Of a stretch of 64,000 nt of DNA, positions 21,871-31,077 are shown piece after piece. The stretch is from Amorphus orientalis. Its GTDB lineage: Bacteria > Pseudomonadota > Alphaproteobacteria > Rhizobiales > Amorphaceae. Each line of letters starts with the position of its first letter. Position 1 is the stretch's first letter. The notes beneath the pieces are model-generated. The model saw only the letters and a program-made list of their open reading frames with translations, made no database searches and was not told where the DNA came from. A program made the position numbers and the translations under genes. The stretch lies in NCBI RefSeq assembly GCF_030814015.1, contig NZ_JAUSUL010000001.1, positions 328,501 to 392,500 on the forward strand, in the 5' to 3' direction.

Positions 21871-22099
21871 GTCGGTCGCTCCCGCGCTGCTCTGGCGACG
21901 GCGTGCAATGCCGCAATTCCGCCGTGCTTCAGGCTTTGGTCTCGTGCGTGGAACATAAGTTGCTACGAGCCGGATGGCGAGGATTGCGCGCCCCCCGTAT
22001 GGGCGTGGCAGGGTAAAGACCCTAAACTCGTCACCAACACCGGATCCGGTTGCCGCCGTCCGATGGCGCGGCGCGGGACCTCGTGAGAGGGCAAGCTGA

Positions 22100-23104
22100 A
22101 TGAGTGTGATGAACAAGCCGGACGACGTCGACGACGCTGCCATCGTGGCTGCGGCCGAAACCGCGGCGGAGCGCATGGTGGCCGCGCGCGAGGAGATCGG
22201 GCGCGTCATCTTCGGCCAGGAGGCGGTGGTCGAGCGCACTCTGGTCACCCTTCTGTCGGGAGGGCACGGCCTGCTGGTCGGCGTTCCCGGTCTCGCCAAG
22301 ACGCGGCTGGTCAACACGCTGGGCACCGTGCTCGGGCTCGATTCCCGGCGCATCCAGTTCACGCCGGACCTGATGCCGTCCGACATTCTCGGCGCCGAGG
22401 TGCTGGAACAGGCCGCCGACGGCAGCCGCACCTTCCGCTTCATCCGCGGGCCGATCTTCGCCCAGCTCCTGATGGCCGACGAGATCAACCGGGCGAGCCC
22501 GCGCACCCAGTCGGCGCTGCTGCAGGCCATGCAGGAGAGCCACGTCACGGTCGCCGGCCAGTCCCATGAGCTGCCGCACCCGTTCCACGTGCTGGCCACC
22601 CAGAACCCGCTGGAGCACGAAGGCACCTATCCGCTCCCCGAGGCCCAGCTCGACCGCTTCCTGATGCAGATCGACGTGTTCTATCCGGAGCGCGAGGCGG
22701 AACGTCAGATCCTGCTGGAGACCACCGGCGCCGACGACGCGAACCCCGAAGCGGTTCTGCAGCCGGGCGAACTGGTCGACTACCAGACCCTGGTGCGGCG
22801 CCTTCCGGTCGGCGAATCGGTGGTCGAGGCGATCCTCGATCTGGTCCGCGCCGCCCGGCCCGGCGAGCTCGACGGCGAAGGCGGCGACATCGCGTGGGGA
22901 CCGGGGCCGCGCGCCAGCCAGGCCCTGATGCTGACGGTCCGCGCCCGCGCCCTCATCGAAGGCCGGCTCGCGCCGTCCGTCGACGACGTGGTTGCGCTGG
23001 CCGAGCCGGTGCTGCAGCACCGTATGGCGCTCACCTTCGCAGCCCGTGCGGACGGCAAGACCGTGCGCGGCGTCATCGAGAAGCTCAAGGCGCAGATTGC
23101 CTGA
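22100..23104 (+). CDS. MoxR family AAA+ ATPase
   Basis: The 334-residue AAA+ protein has Walker A GVPGLAKT at residues 61-68, Walker B LLMADEINRASPRTQSALL (about 127-145) and sensor 1 VLATQNPLEHEGTYPLPEAQ. MoxR ATPases act as chaperones for metal insertion or assembly of complexes, usually together with VWA-domain proteins encoded next to them. That is the case here: a DUF58 protein, a DUF4159 membrane protein and a further VWA-like membrane protein follow on the same strand. Confidence 0.93.
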   Translation: MSVMNKPDDVDDAAIVAAAETAAERMVAAREEIGRVIFGQEAVVERTLVTLLSGGHGLLVGVPGLAKTRLVNTLGTVLGLDSRRIQFTPDLMPSDILGAEVLEQAADGSRTFRFIRGPIFAQLLMADEINRASPRTQSALLQAMQESHVTVAGQSHELPHPFHVLATQNPLEHEGTYPLPEAQLDRFLMQIDVFYPEREAERQILLETTGADDANPEAVLQPGELVDYQTLVRRLPVGESVVEAILDLVRAARPGELDGEGGDIAWGPGPRASQALMLTVRARALIEGRLAPSVDDVVALAEPVLQHRMALTFAARADGKTVRGVIEKLKAQIA

Positions 23105-23144
23105 GCAGCGACTGCACACTCCAGGGCGAAGGCGAGGATAGCGC

Positions 23145-24047
23145 GTGGCGTCTGATCGAAGCGGTCTATCGGCACAAGGCGAGGGGCAGGCGGCCCTTGC
23201 GTCCGCACGCTCGGTCGCCGCGACGATGCCGGACCTGCTCGTGGAGGCGCGACGCGTCGCCGCGACGGTCGCGATGGGCTGGCATGGCCGCCGCCGGGCC
23301 GGTCCCGGCGAGACCTTCTGGGAATTCCGTCCGTTCGAGACCGGCGAGCCGGCCCACCGGGTCGACTGGCGCCGGTCCGCGCGCGACGACGCCCTGTTCG
23401 TGCGCGAGCAGGAGTGGGAGGCCGCGCACACCGTCTGGCTGTCGGTCGACCGGTCGCCCTCCATGGCATTCGGATCGAAGCTGTCCCCGGTCACGAAGCG
23501 CGACCGCGCGGTGGTGCTGACCCTGGCGCTCGCCGACCTGCTGGCCCGCGGCGGCGAGCGGATCGGTCTCATCGGCGGAATGCGGCCCACCGCCAGTCGG
23601 GACGCCGCCGAGCGTGTCGCAGACGCGCTGATGCATCTGGCACCGTCCTCGGCCCTGCCGGAAACGGAACAGGTGCGCCGCTTTTCCGACGTGGTGGTGG
23701 TCGGCGACCTCCTCGATCCGCTCGACGAGATCGACGCGTGGATGCACAAGCTCGCCGGCACCGGCGCCCGGGCGCATCTGGTCCAAGTGCTCGACCCGGT
23801 CGAGGAGACGTTTCCCTTCGGCGGGCGGGCGGAATTCCGCGATCCGGAAGCTGGAACCACGCTGCTGGTCGGCCGTGCCGAGCGCTGGCGCGGTGACTAT
23901 CGCCGGGTTCTCGAGGCGCACCGCGAAGCGCTGGCCGACCGGTGCCGGCGGCTGGGCTGGACCTTCCTCGTTCATCATACCGACCGCTCCGCCGCCGAGC
24001 CGCTGCTGGCATTGAGGGCGCGCATGGCCGCCGGAGGCAAGCCATGA
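23145..24047 (+). CDS. DUF58 domain protein with VWA fold
   Basis: The 300-residue protein has the DUF58 hallmark HRVDWRRSARDDALFVREQE (residues 71-90) and a VWA MIDAS-type motif D-x-S-x-S at Asp102, Ser104 and Ser106. It is the usual partner of MoxR ATPases. No membrane segment is visible, so it is probably cytoplasmic. The start is GTG 23145 with a GCGAGGA ribosome-binding site. It ends in an ATGA overlap with the DUF4159 gene. Confidence 0.9.
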   Translation: MASDRSGLSAQGEGQAALASARSVAATMPDLLVEARRVAATVAMGWHGRRRAGPGETFWEFRPFETGEPAHRVDWRRSARDDALFVREQEWEAAHTVWLSVDRSPSMAFGSKLSPVTKRDRAVVLTLALADLLARGGERIGLIGGMRPTASRDAAERVADALMHLAPSSALPETEQVRRFSDVVVVGDLLDPLDEIDAWMHKLAGTGARAHLVQVLDPVEETFPFGGRAEFRDPEAGTTLLVGRAERWRGDYRRVLEAHREALADRCRRLGWTFLVHHTDRSAAEPLLALRARMAAGGKP

Positions 24048-26839
24048 TCGCGTCCCTCGGCTTCACCGCGCCGATCGTCCTGACCGCGCTGGCGCTCCTG
24101 CCGGTGATCTGGTGGCTGCTCCGCGTGACCCCGCCGCGTCCGCAGCGGATCGCCTTTCCGCCGACGCGCCTGCTGATGGAACTGGCCAAGCGCGAGGAAA
24201 CGCCCTCGCGCAGCCCCTGGTGGCTGATGCTTCTGCGCCTGCTTCTGGCCGCGCTGATCATCATCGCCCTCGCCGGTCCGATCTGGCGACCGGCCGCCGA
24301 CGGGTCGATGCAGTCGGGCCCGCTGTGGCTCGTGGTCGACAACGGCTGGAGTGCGGCGGACGACTGGCCAGCCCGCAGCCGGGTCGCCACGACGCTCCTC
24401 GACGAGGCCCAGAGCGCCGGCCGTCCGGTGGTTCTGGTGGGCACGGCGGACGGGTCCGGCCAGCCGGTCGAGCCGGCCGCTGCCGGCGACGTCCGCGACC
24501 GGCTCGCCGCGCTAGAGCCCCGGTCCTGGCCGGTCGACCGCGCCGCACTGGTTCCCCTGGTGGAGCGCATGGGGGCCGCATCGACGCCGGGAAGCGTTGC
24601 CTGGCTCGCCGGGGATGTCGGCGGCGAGGGGGCGGACGCCTTCGAGACCGCACTGGCATCGGCGGCGGGTGACGCGCCGATCCGGGTCTACCGCTCAGGC
24701 GCGCCGGGCCTGGTCGCCCTGGCCGGTGTCGACAACGCCAGCGACGGCATGGACGTGCGGCTCCTGCGGCTCGACGGGGCGGCGCCGGAAACCGTGGAAG
24801 GAACCGTCGTCGCTCGGGACCGGCGCGGGTTCTCCCTCGCCGAGGCGCCGTTCGCGTTCGCCGACGGAGCGACCGAGACAACCGTCCGTTTCGATCTGCC
24901 GGTCCAGCTCCGCAACGATATCGCCCGGGTCGACGTGCCCGGATCGGAAACCGCGGGCTCGGTCCAGCTGATCGACGACCGCTGGCAGCGCCGGGCCGTC
25001 GGACTGGTTTCGGGTGGATCGGCCGATCTCGCGCAGCCGCTTCTGTCGCCGCTTCACTATCTGGAGCGTGCGGTCGGACCGTTCGCGGAAGTGCGCGAGC
25101 CGCGCAGTTCCGACCTGGCTTCGGCCGTGGATCAACTGGTCGACGGCGGGGTGTCCGTCATCATGCTGGCCGATGTCGGCACGCTGGTCGGATCGACCGA
25201 GGAGACCCTTTCCGGGTTCGTGCAGGACGGCGGCGTGCTGATCCGGTTCGCCGGGCCGCGCACGGTCGAAGGCGTGGACGCGCTGGTCCCCGTTCCCATG
25301 CGCGAAGGCGCGCGGGTGCTGGGCGGTAGCCTGTCCTGGGAAGATCCCCAGCCGCTCGCCCCGTTCGACGAGACCGGACCGTTCGCCGGTCTGGAGACAC
25401 CGGACGACGTCTCCGTGACACGTCAGCTTCTCGCCGAGCCGTCGGCCGTGCTGCCCGACCGGACGTGGGCGAGCCTCGCCGACGGAACGCCGCTGGTCAC
25501 GGCCCGGGGGTTCGGGAACGGCTGGCTCGTTTTCTTCCACGTCACCGCCGACACGACCTGGTCGACCCTGCCGCTGTCGGGAACCTTCGTGGACATGCTG
25601 CGCAAGCTGATCGGCCTGGCGGGAACGCCGCCCGGCGGCGAGGGGCAGGTGAGTTCCGCGCCGCTGCCGCCGCTCAGGGTGCTCGATGGCGCGGGTCAAC
25701 TCGTGCAGCCGGGACCCTCCGTGCGTCCGCTTCCGGCCGGCGCGGTGGCCGAGGTCGCGCTCGGTCCGGAGCATCCCCCCGGCCTCTATGGCACCGAGGA
25801 CGGCTTCCGGGCGATCAATCTCCTCGGACCCGACGACGGCCTCGCGCCCCTCGATCTCGGTCCGCTTGCCGATCGCGCCGTGATCACCGACTACGCCAGC
25901 GAAGGGCCGGTCGATCTGAGGGGTTGGGTGCTCGGCGCGGCTTCGGTCCTGCTGCTGCTTGATGCGCTTGCGGTTCTGGTGCTGTCCGGCGGGCTCGGGC
26001 TTGGCCGGCGCGAGGCGACGGCCGCCGTGATGCTGGCCGCCCTGGCCCTGGTCGTGACGCCGACGCCGGGGTTTGCCCAGGACGACGGCTTCGACATGGA
26101 GGCGGCGCTTGCCACCCGCTTCGGCTACGTGCTGACCGGCGACGACGCGGTCGACGAAACCAGCCGGGCCGGGCTGTCGGGCCTGTCGATGTTCCTCGCC
26201 CGGCGCACCGCGCTGGAGCCGGCCGAACCGATGGGCGTGGACCTGGAGGAGGACGATCTCGCCTTCTTCCCGCTCCTTTACTGGCCGGTGACCGAGGATG
26301 CCGCCCGGCCGACCGACGAGGCCATGGCCAAGGTCGACGCCTACATGAAGAACGGCGGCACGATCCTGTTCGACACCAAGGACCAGATTTCCGCCGGCAC
26401 CCGGGTCGACCGGCTCGGCGCCAGCCCGGCTACGCTGCGCCTCAGGGCCATCCTCGACGGCCTCAACATTCCGCCGCTGGAGCCGGTGCCGCCGGACCAC
26501 GTGCTCACCAAGGCGTTCTATCTGCTGCAGGAGTTTCCCGGACGATGGGCCGGCGGCCCGCTCTGGGTGGAGGCGCTCAGCGCCGACGTGACCGCTTCGG
26601 ACCGGCCGGCGCGCTCGGCCGACGGGGTCTCGCCGATCATGATCACCGCCAACGACTTCGCCGGCGCCTGGGCGATCGGCACCGACGGCCAGTTCATGTT
26701 CCCGACGGTGCCGGCCGATCCCTTCCAGCGGGAAATGGCGATCCGCACCGGCATCAACATCGTGATGTACACCCTGACCGGCAACTACAAGGCCGATCAG
26801 GTGCACATTCCCGCCCTGCTCGAACGGCTCGGCCAGTGA
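24044..26839 (+). CDS. BatA-type membrane protein fused to a DUF4159 domain
   Basis: The 931-residue protein begins with two hydrophobic helices (residues about 5-25 and 48-72) in the arrangement of the aerotolerance BatA N-terminal domain. A long periplasmic region with VWA/GATase-like strands follows. Around residues 626-650 is another membrane helix. Residues about 657-679 look like a signal peptide (AAVMLAALALVVTPTPGFAQ) directly before the DUF4159 domain (about 690-930, with LYWPVTEDAARPTDEAMAKV and GTILFDTKDQ). This suggests that two originally separate proteins became one. It should span the inner membrane and act with the MoxR and DUF58 proteins; the process is unknown. Confidence 0.88.
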   Translation: MIASLGFTAPIVLTALALLPVIWWLLRVTPPRPQRIAFPPTRLLMELAKREETPSRSPWWLMLLRLLLAALIIIALAGPIWRPAADGSMQSGPLWLVVDNGWSAADDWPARSRVATTLLDEAQSAGRPVVLVGTADGSGQPVEPAAAGDVRDRLAALEPRSWPVDRAALVPLVERMGAASTPGSVAWLAGDVGGEGADAFETALASAAGDAPIRVYRSGAPGLVALAGVDNASDGMDVRLLRLDGAAPETVEGTVVARDRRGFSLAEAPFAFADGATETTVRFDLPVQLRNDIARVDVPGSETAGSVQLIDDRWQRRAVGLVSGGSADLAQPLLSPLHYLERAVGPFAEVREPRSSDLASAVDQLVDGGVSVIMLADVGTLVGSTEETLSGFVQDGGVLIRFAGPRTVEGVDALVPVPMREGARVLGGSLSWEDPQPLAPFDETGPFAGLETPDDVSVTRQLLAEPSAVLPDRTWASLADGTPLVTARGFGNGWLVFFHVTADTTWSTLPLSGTFVDMLRKLIGLAGTPPGGEGQVSSAPLPPLRVLDGAGQLVQPGPSVRPLPAGAVAEVALGPEHPPGLYGTEDGFRAINLLGPDDGLAPLDLGPLADRAVITDYASEGPVDLRGWVLGAASVLLLLDALAVLVLSGGLGLGRREATAAVMLAALALVVTPTPGFAQDDGFDMEAALATRFGYVLTGDDAVDETSRAGLSGLSMFLARRTALEPAEPMGVDLEEDDLAFFPLLYWPVTEDAARPTDEAMAKVDAYMKNGGTILFDTKDQISAGTRVDRLGASPATLRLRAILDGLNIPPLEPVPPDHVLTKAFYLLQEFPGRWAGGPLWVEALSADVTASDRPARSADGVSPIMITANDFAGAWAIGTDGQFMFPTVPADPFQREMAIRTGINIVMYTLTGNYKADQVHIPALLERLGQ

Positions 26840-26855
26840 GGATGATGTCCGCCCG

Positions 26856-28928
26856 ATGACCTGGTCGCTCAGTTTCGATCCCCTGGTCCCGACCGTTTTC
26901 GTGATCGTGTTCGCGGCGATTGGCGCCGCCCTCGTCCTGGGCGGGCTGGTGCGCCGGGTGAGGGGCGCCGTCGTGCGTGCGCTGGCCGTCGCCGCGCTTG
27001 CCGTGGCGCTGCTCAATCCGTCGCTCCGGGAGGAAATCCGCACTCCGCTGTCCAGCGTCGTCGCCGTCGTGGTCGACGAAAGCCAGAGTCAGACCATCGG
27101 CGAGCGCGCGGCTGAAACGGACCAGATCCGCGAACAGGTCGTGGCCGAGCTCGGGGCGATCGACGGTCTGGAGGTCCGCACCGTCGTCGTCGGCCGGGAT
27201 GGCGGCGCCCAGGCGGACGGCACCGAACTCTTCGCCGCCGCCTATGACGCGCTGTCGGACGTTCCGCCCGACAGGGTCGGCGGCGCGCTCTTCATCACCG
27301 ATGGCCAGGTCCACGATGCGCCAGGACCCGACGCCGAGGCGGGCATTGCCGGGCCGGTACACGGCCTCATCACCGGCCGCGAGGGCGAGATCGACCGCCG
27401 TATCGTGCTGGAACGGGTGCCCCGGTTCGGGCTCGTCAATTCGACACCGTCCATTGCGCTCCGGGTCGAGGACCGGGGCGGACGCACCGGCGCGACGGCT
27501 GAGCTGACCGTGCGCCGGGACGGCGAGGAGATCGAGACCCGCTGGGTTCCGGTCGGCCAGACAGTGCGCATCCCCGTGGAGATCGCCCACGGCGGCAACA
27601 ACATCTTCGAATTCGACGTCGAGCCCCGGGACGACGAACTCTCCGACGTCAACAACCAGGCGGTCGCCATCGTCGACGGCGTCCGCGACAATCTCCGGGT
27701 CCTGCTGGTGTCCGGCGAGCCCCATGCCGGCGAGCGCACCTGGCGCAATCTCCTGAAGTCCGATGCGTCGGTCGATCTGGTGCATTTCACCATTCTCCGT
27801 CCGCCGGAAAAGCAGGACGGCACGCCGATCAACGAGCTGTCGCTGATCGCCTTTCCGACCCGCGAGCTGTTTTCGGAGAAGATCGACGAGTTCGATCTGA
27901 TCGTGTTCGACCGCTATCACCGCCGCAACGTGCTGCCGTCGCTCTATTTCGACAACATCGCCCAGTACATCCGCAACGGCGGCGCGGTGCTCGTCGCCGC
28001 CGGTCCGGACTACGCCAACCTCCAGAGCATCTATTACACGCCGCTGGCCGACGTGCTTCCCGGCGAGCCATCGGGCCAGGTTCTGGAAGAGCCCTACTAC
28101 CCGGAAGTCAGCGAGCTGGGTGAGCGCCATCCGGTGACCCGCGACCTGCCCGGCGCGGCCGGAGATCCGCCGGACTGGAGCCGCTGGTTCCGTCTGGTCG
28201 ACGCCATGCCCACCACCGGCGACACGATCATGGTCGGTCCGGAAGACCGGCCGCTCCTGCAGCTGGCCCGCCAGGACGAGGGGCGTATCGCGCTGATGCT
28301 GTCGGACCACGTCTGGCTCTGGGCGCGCGGCTACGAAGGCGGCGGCCCGCACGTGCCGCTGCTGCGCCGTCTCGCCCACTGGCTGATGAAGGAGCCCGAG
28401 CTGGAGGAAGAAGCGCTTCGGCTTTCCTCCGAGGACGGCGATCTGGTGGTCGAGCGCCAGACCCTGGGCGACGAGGTCGCACCGGTGACGGTCACCGCAC
28501 CCGGCGGCGAGGAGCAGGAAGTCGTTCTGGAGGCGGCAGAGCCCGGGCTGTGGCGCGCCCGCGTGCCGGTGGACGAGGTGGGCCTCTACCGCGCCGCCGA
28601 CGGCGACAAGACCGCCATCACCCACGTCGGTCCGCCGAATCCGCGCGAGATTGCCGACCTGCGCTCCACCACGGAGCGGATGCAGCCTGCGGCGGACGCC
28701 ACCGGCGGATCGGTCCGGCGCGTCGCCGACGCCGGCTCGATCGATCTGCCGAGCGTCAGCATGCGCGACGACGGCGAGCGCATGGGCGGCGTCGGCTGGA
28801 TCGGACTGAAGCGCTCCAGCGCCAGCTCGCTGGAGGGCGTGCAGCAGATTCCGCTCTTTTCCGGCTTCCTCGGACTGGCCGTGCTGCTCGGCGCGATCGG
28901 AGCCACCTGGTACCGGGAAGGGCGCTGA
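26856..28928 (+). CDS. Membrane protein with VWA-like and glutamine-amidotransferase-like domains
   Basis: The 690-residue protein has two N-terminal hydrophobic helices (about 10-32 and 40-56) and one near the C-terminus (about 667-685, FSGFLGLAVLLGAIGATWY). A VWA-like region starts at VVAVVVDESQSQT, with Asp74, Ser76 and Ser78 in MIDAS order. The middle, from DNLRVLLVSGEPHAGERTWR, resembles the class I glutamine amidotransferase-like domain common in such proteins, without a visible catalytic Cys-His pair. It ends the moxR operon, 16 bases after the DUF4159 gene. It is probably part of the same envelope complex. Function is unknown. Confidence 0.85.
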   Translation: MTWSLSFDPLVPTVFVIVFAAIGAALVLGGLVRRVRGAVVRALAVAALAVALLNPSLREEIRTPLSSVVAVVVDESQSQTIGERAAETDQIREQVVAELGAIDGLEVRTVVVGRDGGAQADGTELFAAAYDALSDVPPDRVGGALFITDGQVHDAPGPDAEAGIAGPVHGLITGREGEIDRRIVLERVPRFGLVNSTPSIALRVEDRGGRTGATAELTVRRDGEEIETRWVPVGQTVRIPVEIAHGGNNIFEFDVEPRDDELSDVNNQAVAIVDGVRDNLRVLLVSGEPHAGERTWRNLLKSDASVDLVHFTILRPPEKQDGTPINELSLIAFPTRELFSEKIDEFDLIVFDRYHRRNVLPSLYFDNIAQYIRNGGAVLVAAGPDYANLQSIYYTPLADVLPGEPSGQVLEEPYYPEVSELGERHPVTRDLPGAAGDPPDWSRWFRLVDAMPTTGDTIMVGPEDRPLLQLARQDEGRIALMLSDHVWLWARGYEGGGPHVPLLRRLAHWLMKEPELEEEALRLSSEDGDLVVERQTLGDEVAPVTVTAPGGEEQEVVLEAAEPGLWRARVPVDEVGLYRAADGDKTAITHVGPPNPREIADLRSTTERMQPAADATGGSVRRVADAGSIDLPSVSMRDDGERMGGVGWIGLKRSSASSLEGVQQIPLFSGFLGLAVLLGAIGATWYREGR

Positions 28929-28955
28929 CCCGGGCGGGTGCCCGGCCGTGGCGTA

Positions 28956-29492
28956 TCAGCGGCCGCGGATGCTGCGCGCCTCGCCCTTGATGTCGTGGGC
29001 GCTGTCGCCGAGACGGGCCGCCAGCAGGCGCCTTGGATCGACGGGCCCCGGCAGAGTGATCGCTCCGGGCGTCACCAGCTCGAATCCGAGCGGGGCGTAA
29101 TAGGGCGCATCTCCCACCAGAAGCACCAGCCGGTGGCCGAGTGCGGCGGCTTCCTCGACGGCCACCCGCACGAGACGGCGGCCGATGCCGCGCCCTGAGA
29201 CCTCCGGATTGACGGCGAGCGGACCGAGGAGAAGCGCATCGTCGCCGCCGATCGCGATCGGCGTCAGGCGTACGGAGCCCATCAGCCGGTCGTCGGTCAG
29301 CGCCACGAAGGAGAGCGCCGGGTCGTGGGGGACACCTTCGCGCAGCCGGTAGGCGGTTCTGGCGAACCGGCCGGGGCCGAAGGCGGCGTCGTTGAGGAGA
29401 TCGATGGCGGGGCAATCGCCGGGCTGTTCAAGCCGAATCGAGAAGAAGGGGTCGGTCACCGGGCCGAATCCTGCCTGCGGACTGTGCGGCAT
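28956..29492 (-). CDS. GNAT family N-acetyltransferase
   Basis: The 178-residue protein has a GNAT acyl-CoA-binding motif A, LGPLAVNPEVSGRGIGRRLV (about residues 88-107), and a later YYAPLGFE segment typical of the YhbS-like group. Acceptor substrate is unknown. It converges with the end of the moxR operon across 27 bases and is divergent from the diguanylate cyclase gene. Confidence 0.87.
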   Translation of the reverse strand: MPHSPQAGFGPVTDPFFSIRLEQPGDCPAIDLLNDAAFGPGRFARTAYRLREGVPHDPALSFVALTDDRLMGSVRLTPIAIGGDDALLLGPLAVNPEVSGRGIGRRLVRVAVEEAAALGHRLVLLVGDAPYYAPLGFELVTPGAITLPGPVDPRRLLAARLGDSAHDIKGEARSIRGR

Positions 29493-29877
29493 CCGTCAGG
29501 CATTGCAGGTGTGTCCCGACGAATCAAACGCTCTGGCACGCCGGTCGCCCGGACCGGGCGCGGCGATCGTCCGTCGTTCGTCGTCGGGTCTGCGAGCCCC
29601 GCTCGGCGTGCGCCAGGCACGTCCGTCCGGTCTCGACCTGGGCAACACTCATGCGGCCAAGATGCTCCATCGGCACAGAAAACGCGGTTGGCTACCATGC
29701 CGACCGGTGGCTGTCCACGAGAAGCCATTGCGCGGTGCACTCTCCGGTCTGCGCGGGGCGCCGTACGCGCTTGCCGGGACCGGACAACCTGCGCATGGTG
29801 CAGGCGGAAGGACCGCGACGGGGCAGGCAGCACGGCCCGTCCCGTTGGGGCCATCCGATCGGTCGGAAGCGAGGTCA
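29493..29877. other. Gene-free region upstream of the diguanylate cyclase gene
   Basis: This 385-base divergent region between the GNAT and diguanylate cyclase genes has no reading frame with recognisable similarity. I see no strong hairpin, terminator or tRNA. It must hold the promoters for both genes, but I cannot point to convincing elements. Confidence 0.45.
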
Positions 29878-31068
29878 ATGAGTTTCGACGTCGGCACCCT
29901 CTACGCAGCGATGGTTCTGGTGTTCGCACTGGTCGGCCTGCTGCTGATCTGGGCCTGGATTCAGAAGGAGGGCGGCAACGCGCTGATCTGGTGGGCCGCG
30001 TCCTTTTTCGTGTCGACGTCCGGCGTCGTTCTCCTGGGGGACTGGGACGTGCTACCGGACCTCTGGTCCGTCGAAGTGGCGCTGTCGCTGCTGGTGCTCG
30101 GTCACGGACTGATCTGGGCGGGCGTGCGCTCGTTCGCGGGCCGAAGCATCCCGTGGTTCGGAATCCTCGGCGGGGCGATCGTCTGGATGATCGCGTACCA
30201 GACCCAGGAAGTGCAGGGCTCGACCGACGACCGGGTCGTGATCATGTCGCTGCTGGCGGCGCTCTACACGGCTGTGACGGCCTGGGAAGTCGCGCGCAGC
30301 GAGGCATTCGCGCTTCGCGCCGGCCGGGCCGCCTTCGGCCTTCTGGTCCTGCATGTCCTGTTGCTCGGCCTGCGGATCCCCGTGGCCGACGTCTTCCCGC
30401 TGCCGTTCCGGGAAACCAGCGTCGATCTGCATCTGGCGCTTCTGACCATCGAGCCGATGCTGTTCGCGGTGGCGCTCGGCTACATGCTCCTGGTCATGAC
30501 CCGGGAGCGGATGGAGCGGCGGGACCACATGGCGGCGCTGATCGATCCGCTGACGTCGATCCTGAACCGGCGCGGCTTCTTCGAGGCTGCGGGGCGGGTC
30601 CGGTCGCGGTCGATCAAGCATTCCGAGCCGATCGCCGCCCTGCTGCTCGATCTCGATCACTTCAAGCGGGTGAACGACACCCACGGCCATGCCGCGGGCG
30701 ACGAGGTCCTCCGGGCGTCCGTGGCGCGCATCCGCGAGACGCTGCGCACCCACGACGTCTTCGGGCGCATCGGAGGCGAGGAGTTCGCCGTGGTGTTCAG
30801 CGAGGTCGACGAGACGGACGCTCAGGCGTTCGCCGAGCGTCTGCGCGCGCGCCTTGCAGCCGAACCGGTCGTCTGGCGCGACGTTCCGATCGAGGTCAGC
30901 GTCAGCATCGGCGTGGCCGTTGCGGGCGCGAGCGAGAAGAGAGTGGAAGCGCTGCTGGAGGACGCGGACCGTGCCCTCTACGAAGCCAAACGGCGGGGAC
31001 GAAACTGTGTGGTGCTTGCCGATACCAGGCGGCGGCCGATCGACAAACCCGCCGGCGGGCCGGTCTGA
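29878..31068 (+). CDS. Membrane diguanylate cyclase (GGDEF domain)
   Basis: The 396-residue protein has about six or seven membrane helices in the first 210 residues and a C-terminal GGDEF domain. The active-site loop is GGEEF at residues 299-303. The product-inhibition I-site R-X-X-D (Arg290-Asp293) lies exactly five residues before it, so feedback inhibition by c-di-GMP is expected. PLTSILNRRGFF and DLDHFKRVNDTHGHAAGDEVL are complete. The enzyme should make c-di-GMP from GTP in response to a signal sensed in the membrane. The ATG at 29878 has GAGG nearby. It converges with argE, 9 bases away. Confidence 0.93.
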   Translation: MSFDVGTLYAAMVLVFALVGLLLIWAWIQKEGGNALIWWAASFFVSTSGVVLLGDWDVLPDLWSVEVALSLLVLGHGLIWAGVRSFAGRSIPWFGILGGAIVWMIAYQTQEVQGSTDDRVVIMSLLAALYTAVTAWEVARSEAFALRAGRAAFGLLVLHVLLLGLRIPVADVFPLPFRETSVDLHLALLTIEPMLFAVALGYMLLVMTRERMERRDHMAALIDPLTSILNRRGFFEAAGRVRSRSIKHSEPIAALLLDLDHFKRVNDTHGHAAGDEVLRASVARIRETLRTHDVFGRIGGEEFAVVFSEVDETDAQAFAERLRARLAAEPVVWRDVPIEVSVSIGVAVAGASEKRVEALLEDADRALYEAKRRGRNCVVLADTRRRPIDKPAGGPV

Positions 31069-31077
31069 CCGCCGGGA

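Noticed and set aside
29392..29877. N-terminal extension of the diguanylate cyclase over the divergent region
   Set aside because: The extended sequence is basic and Cys/Arg-rich without similarity and overlaps the GNAT gene; the membrane domain starts at ATG 29878 with a ribosome-binding site.
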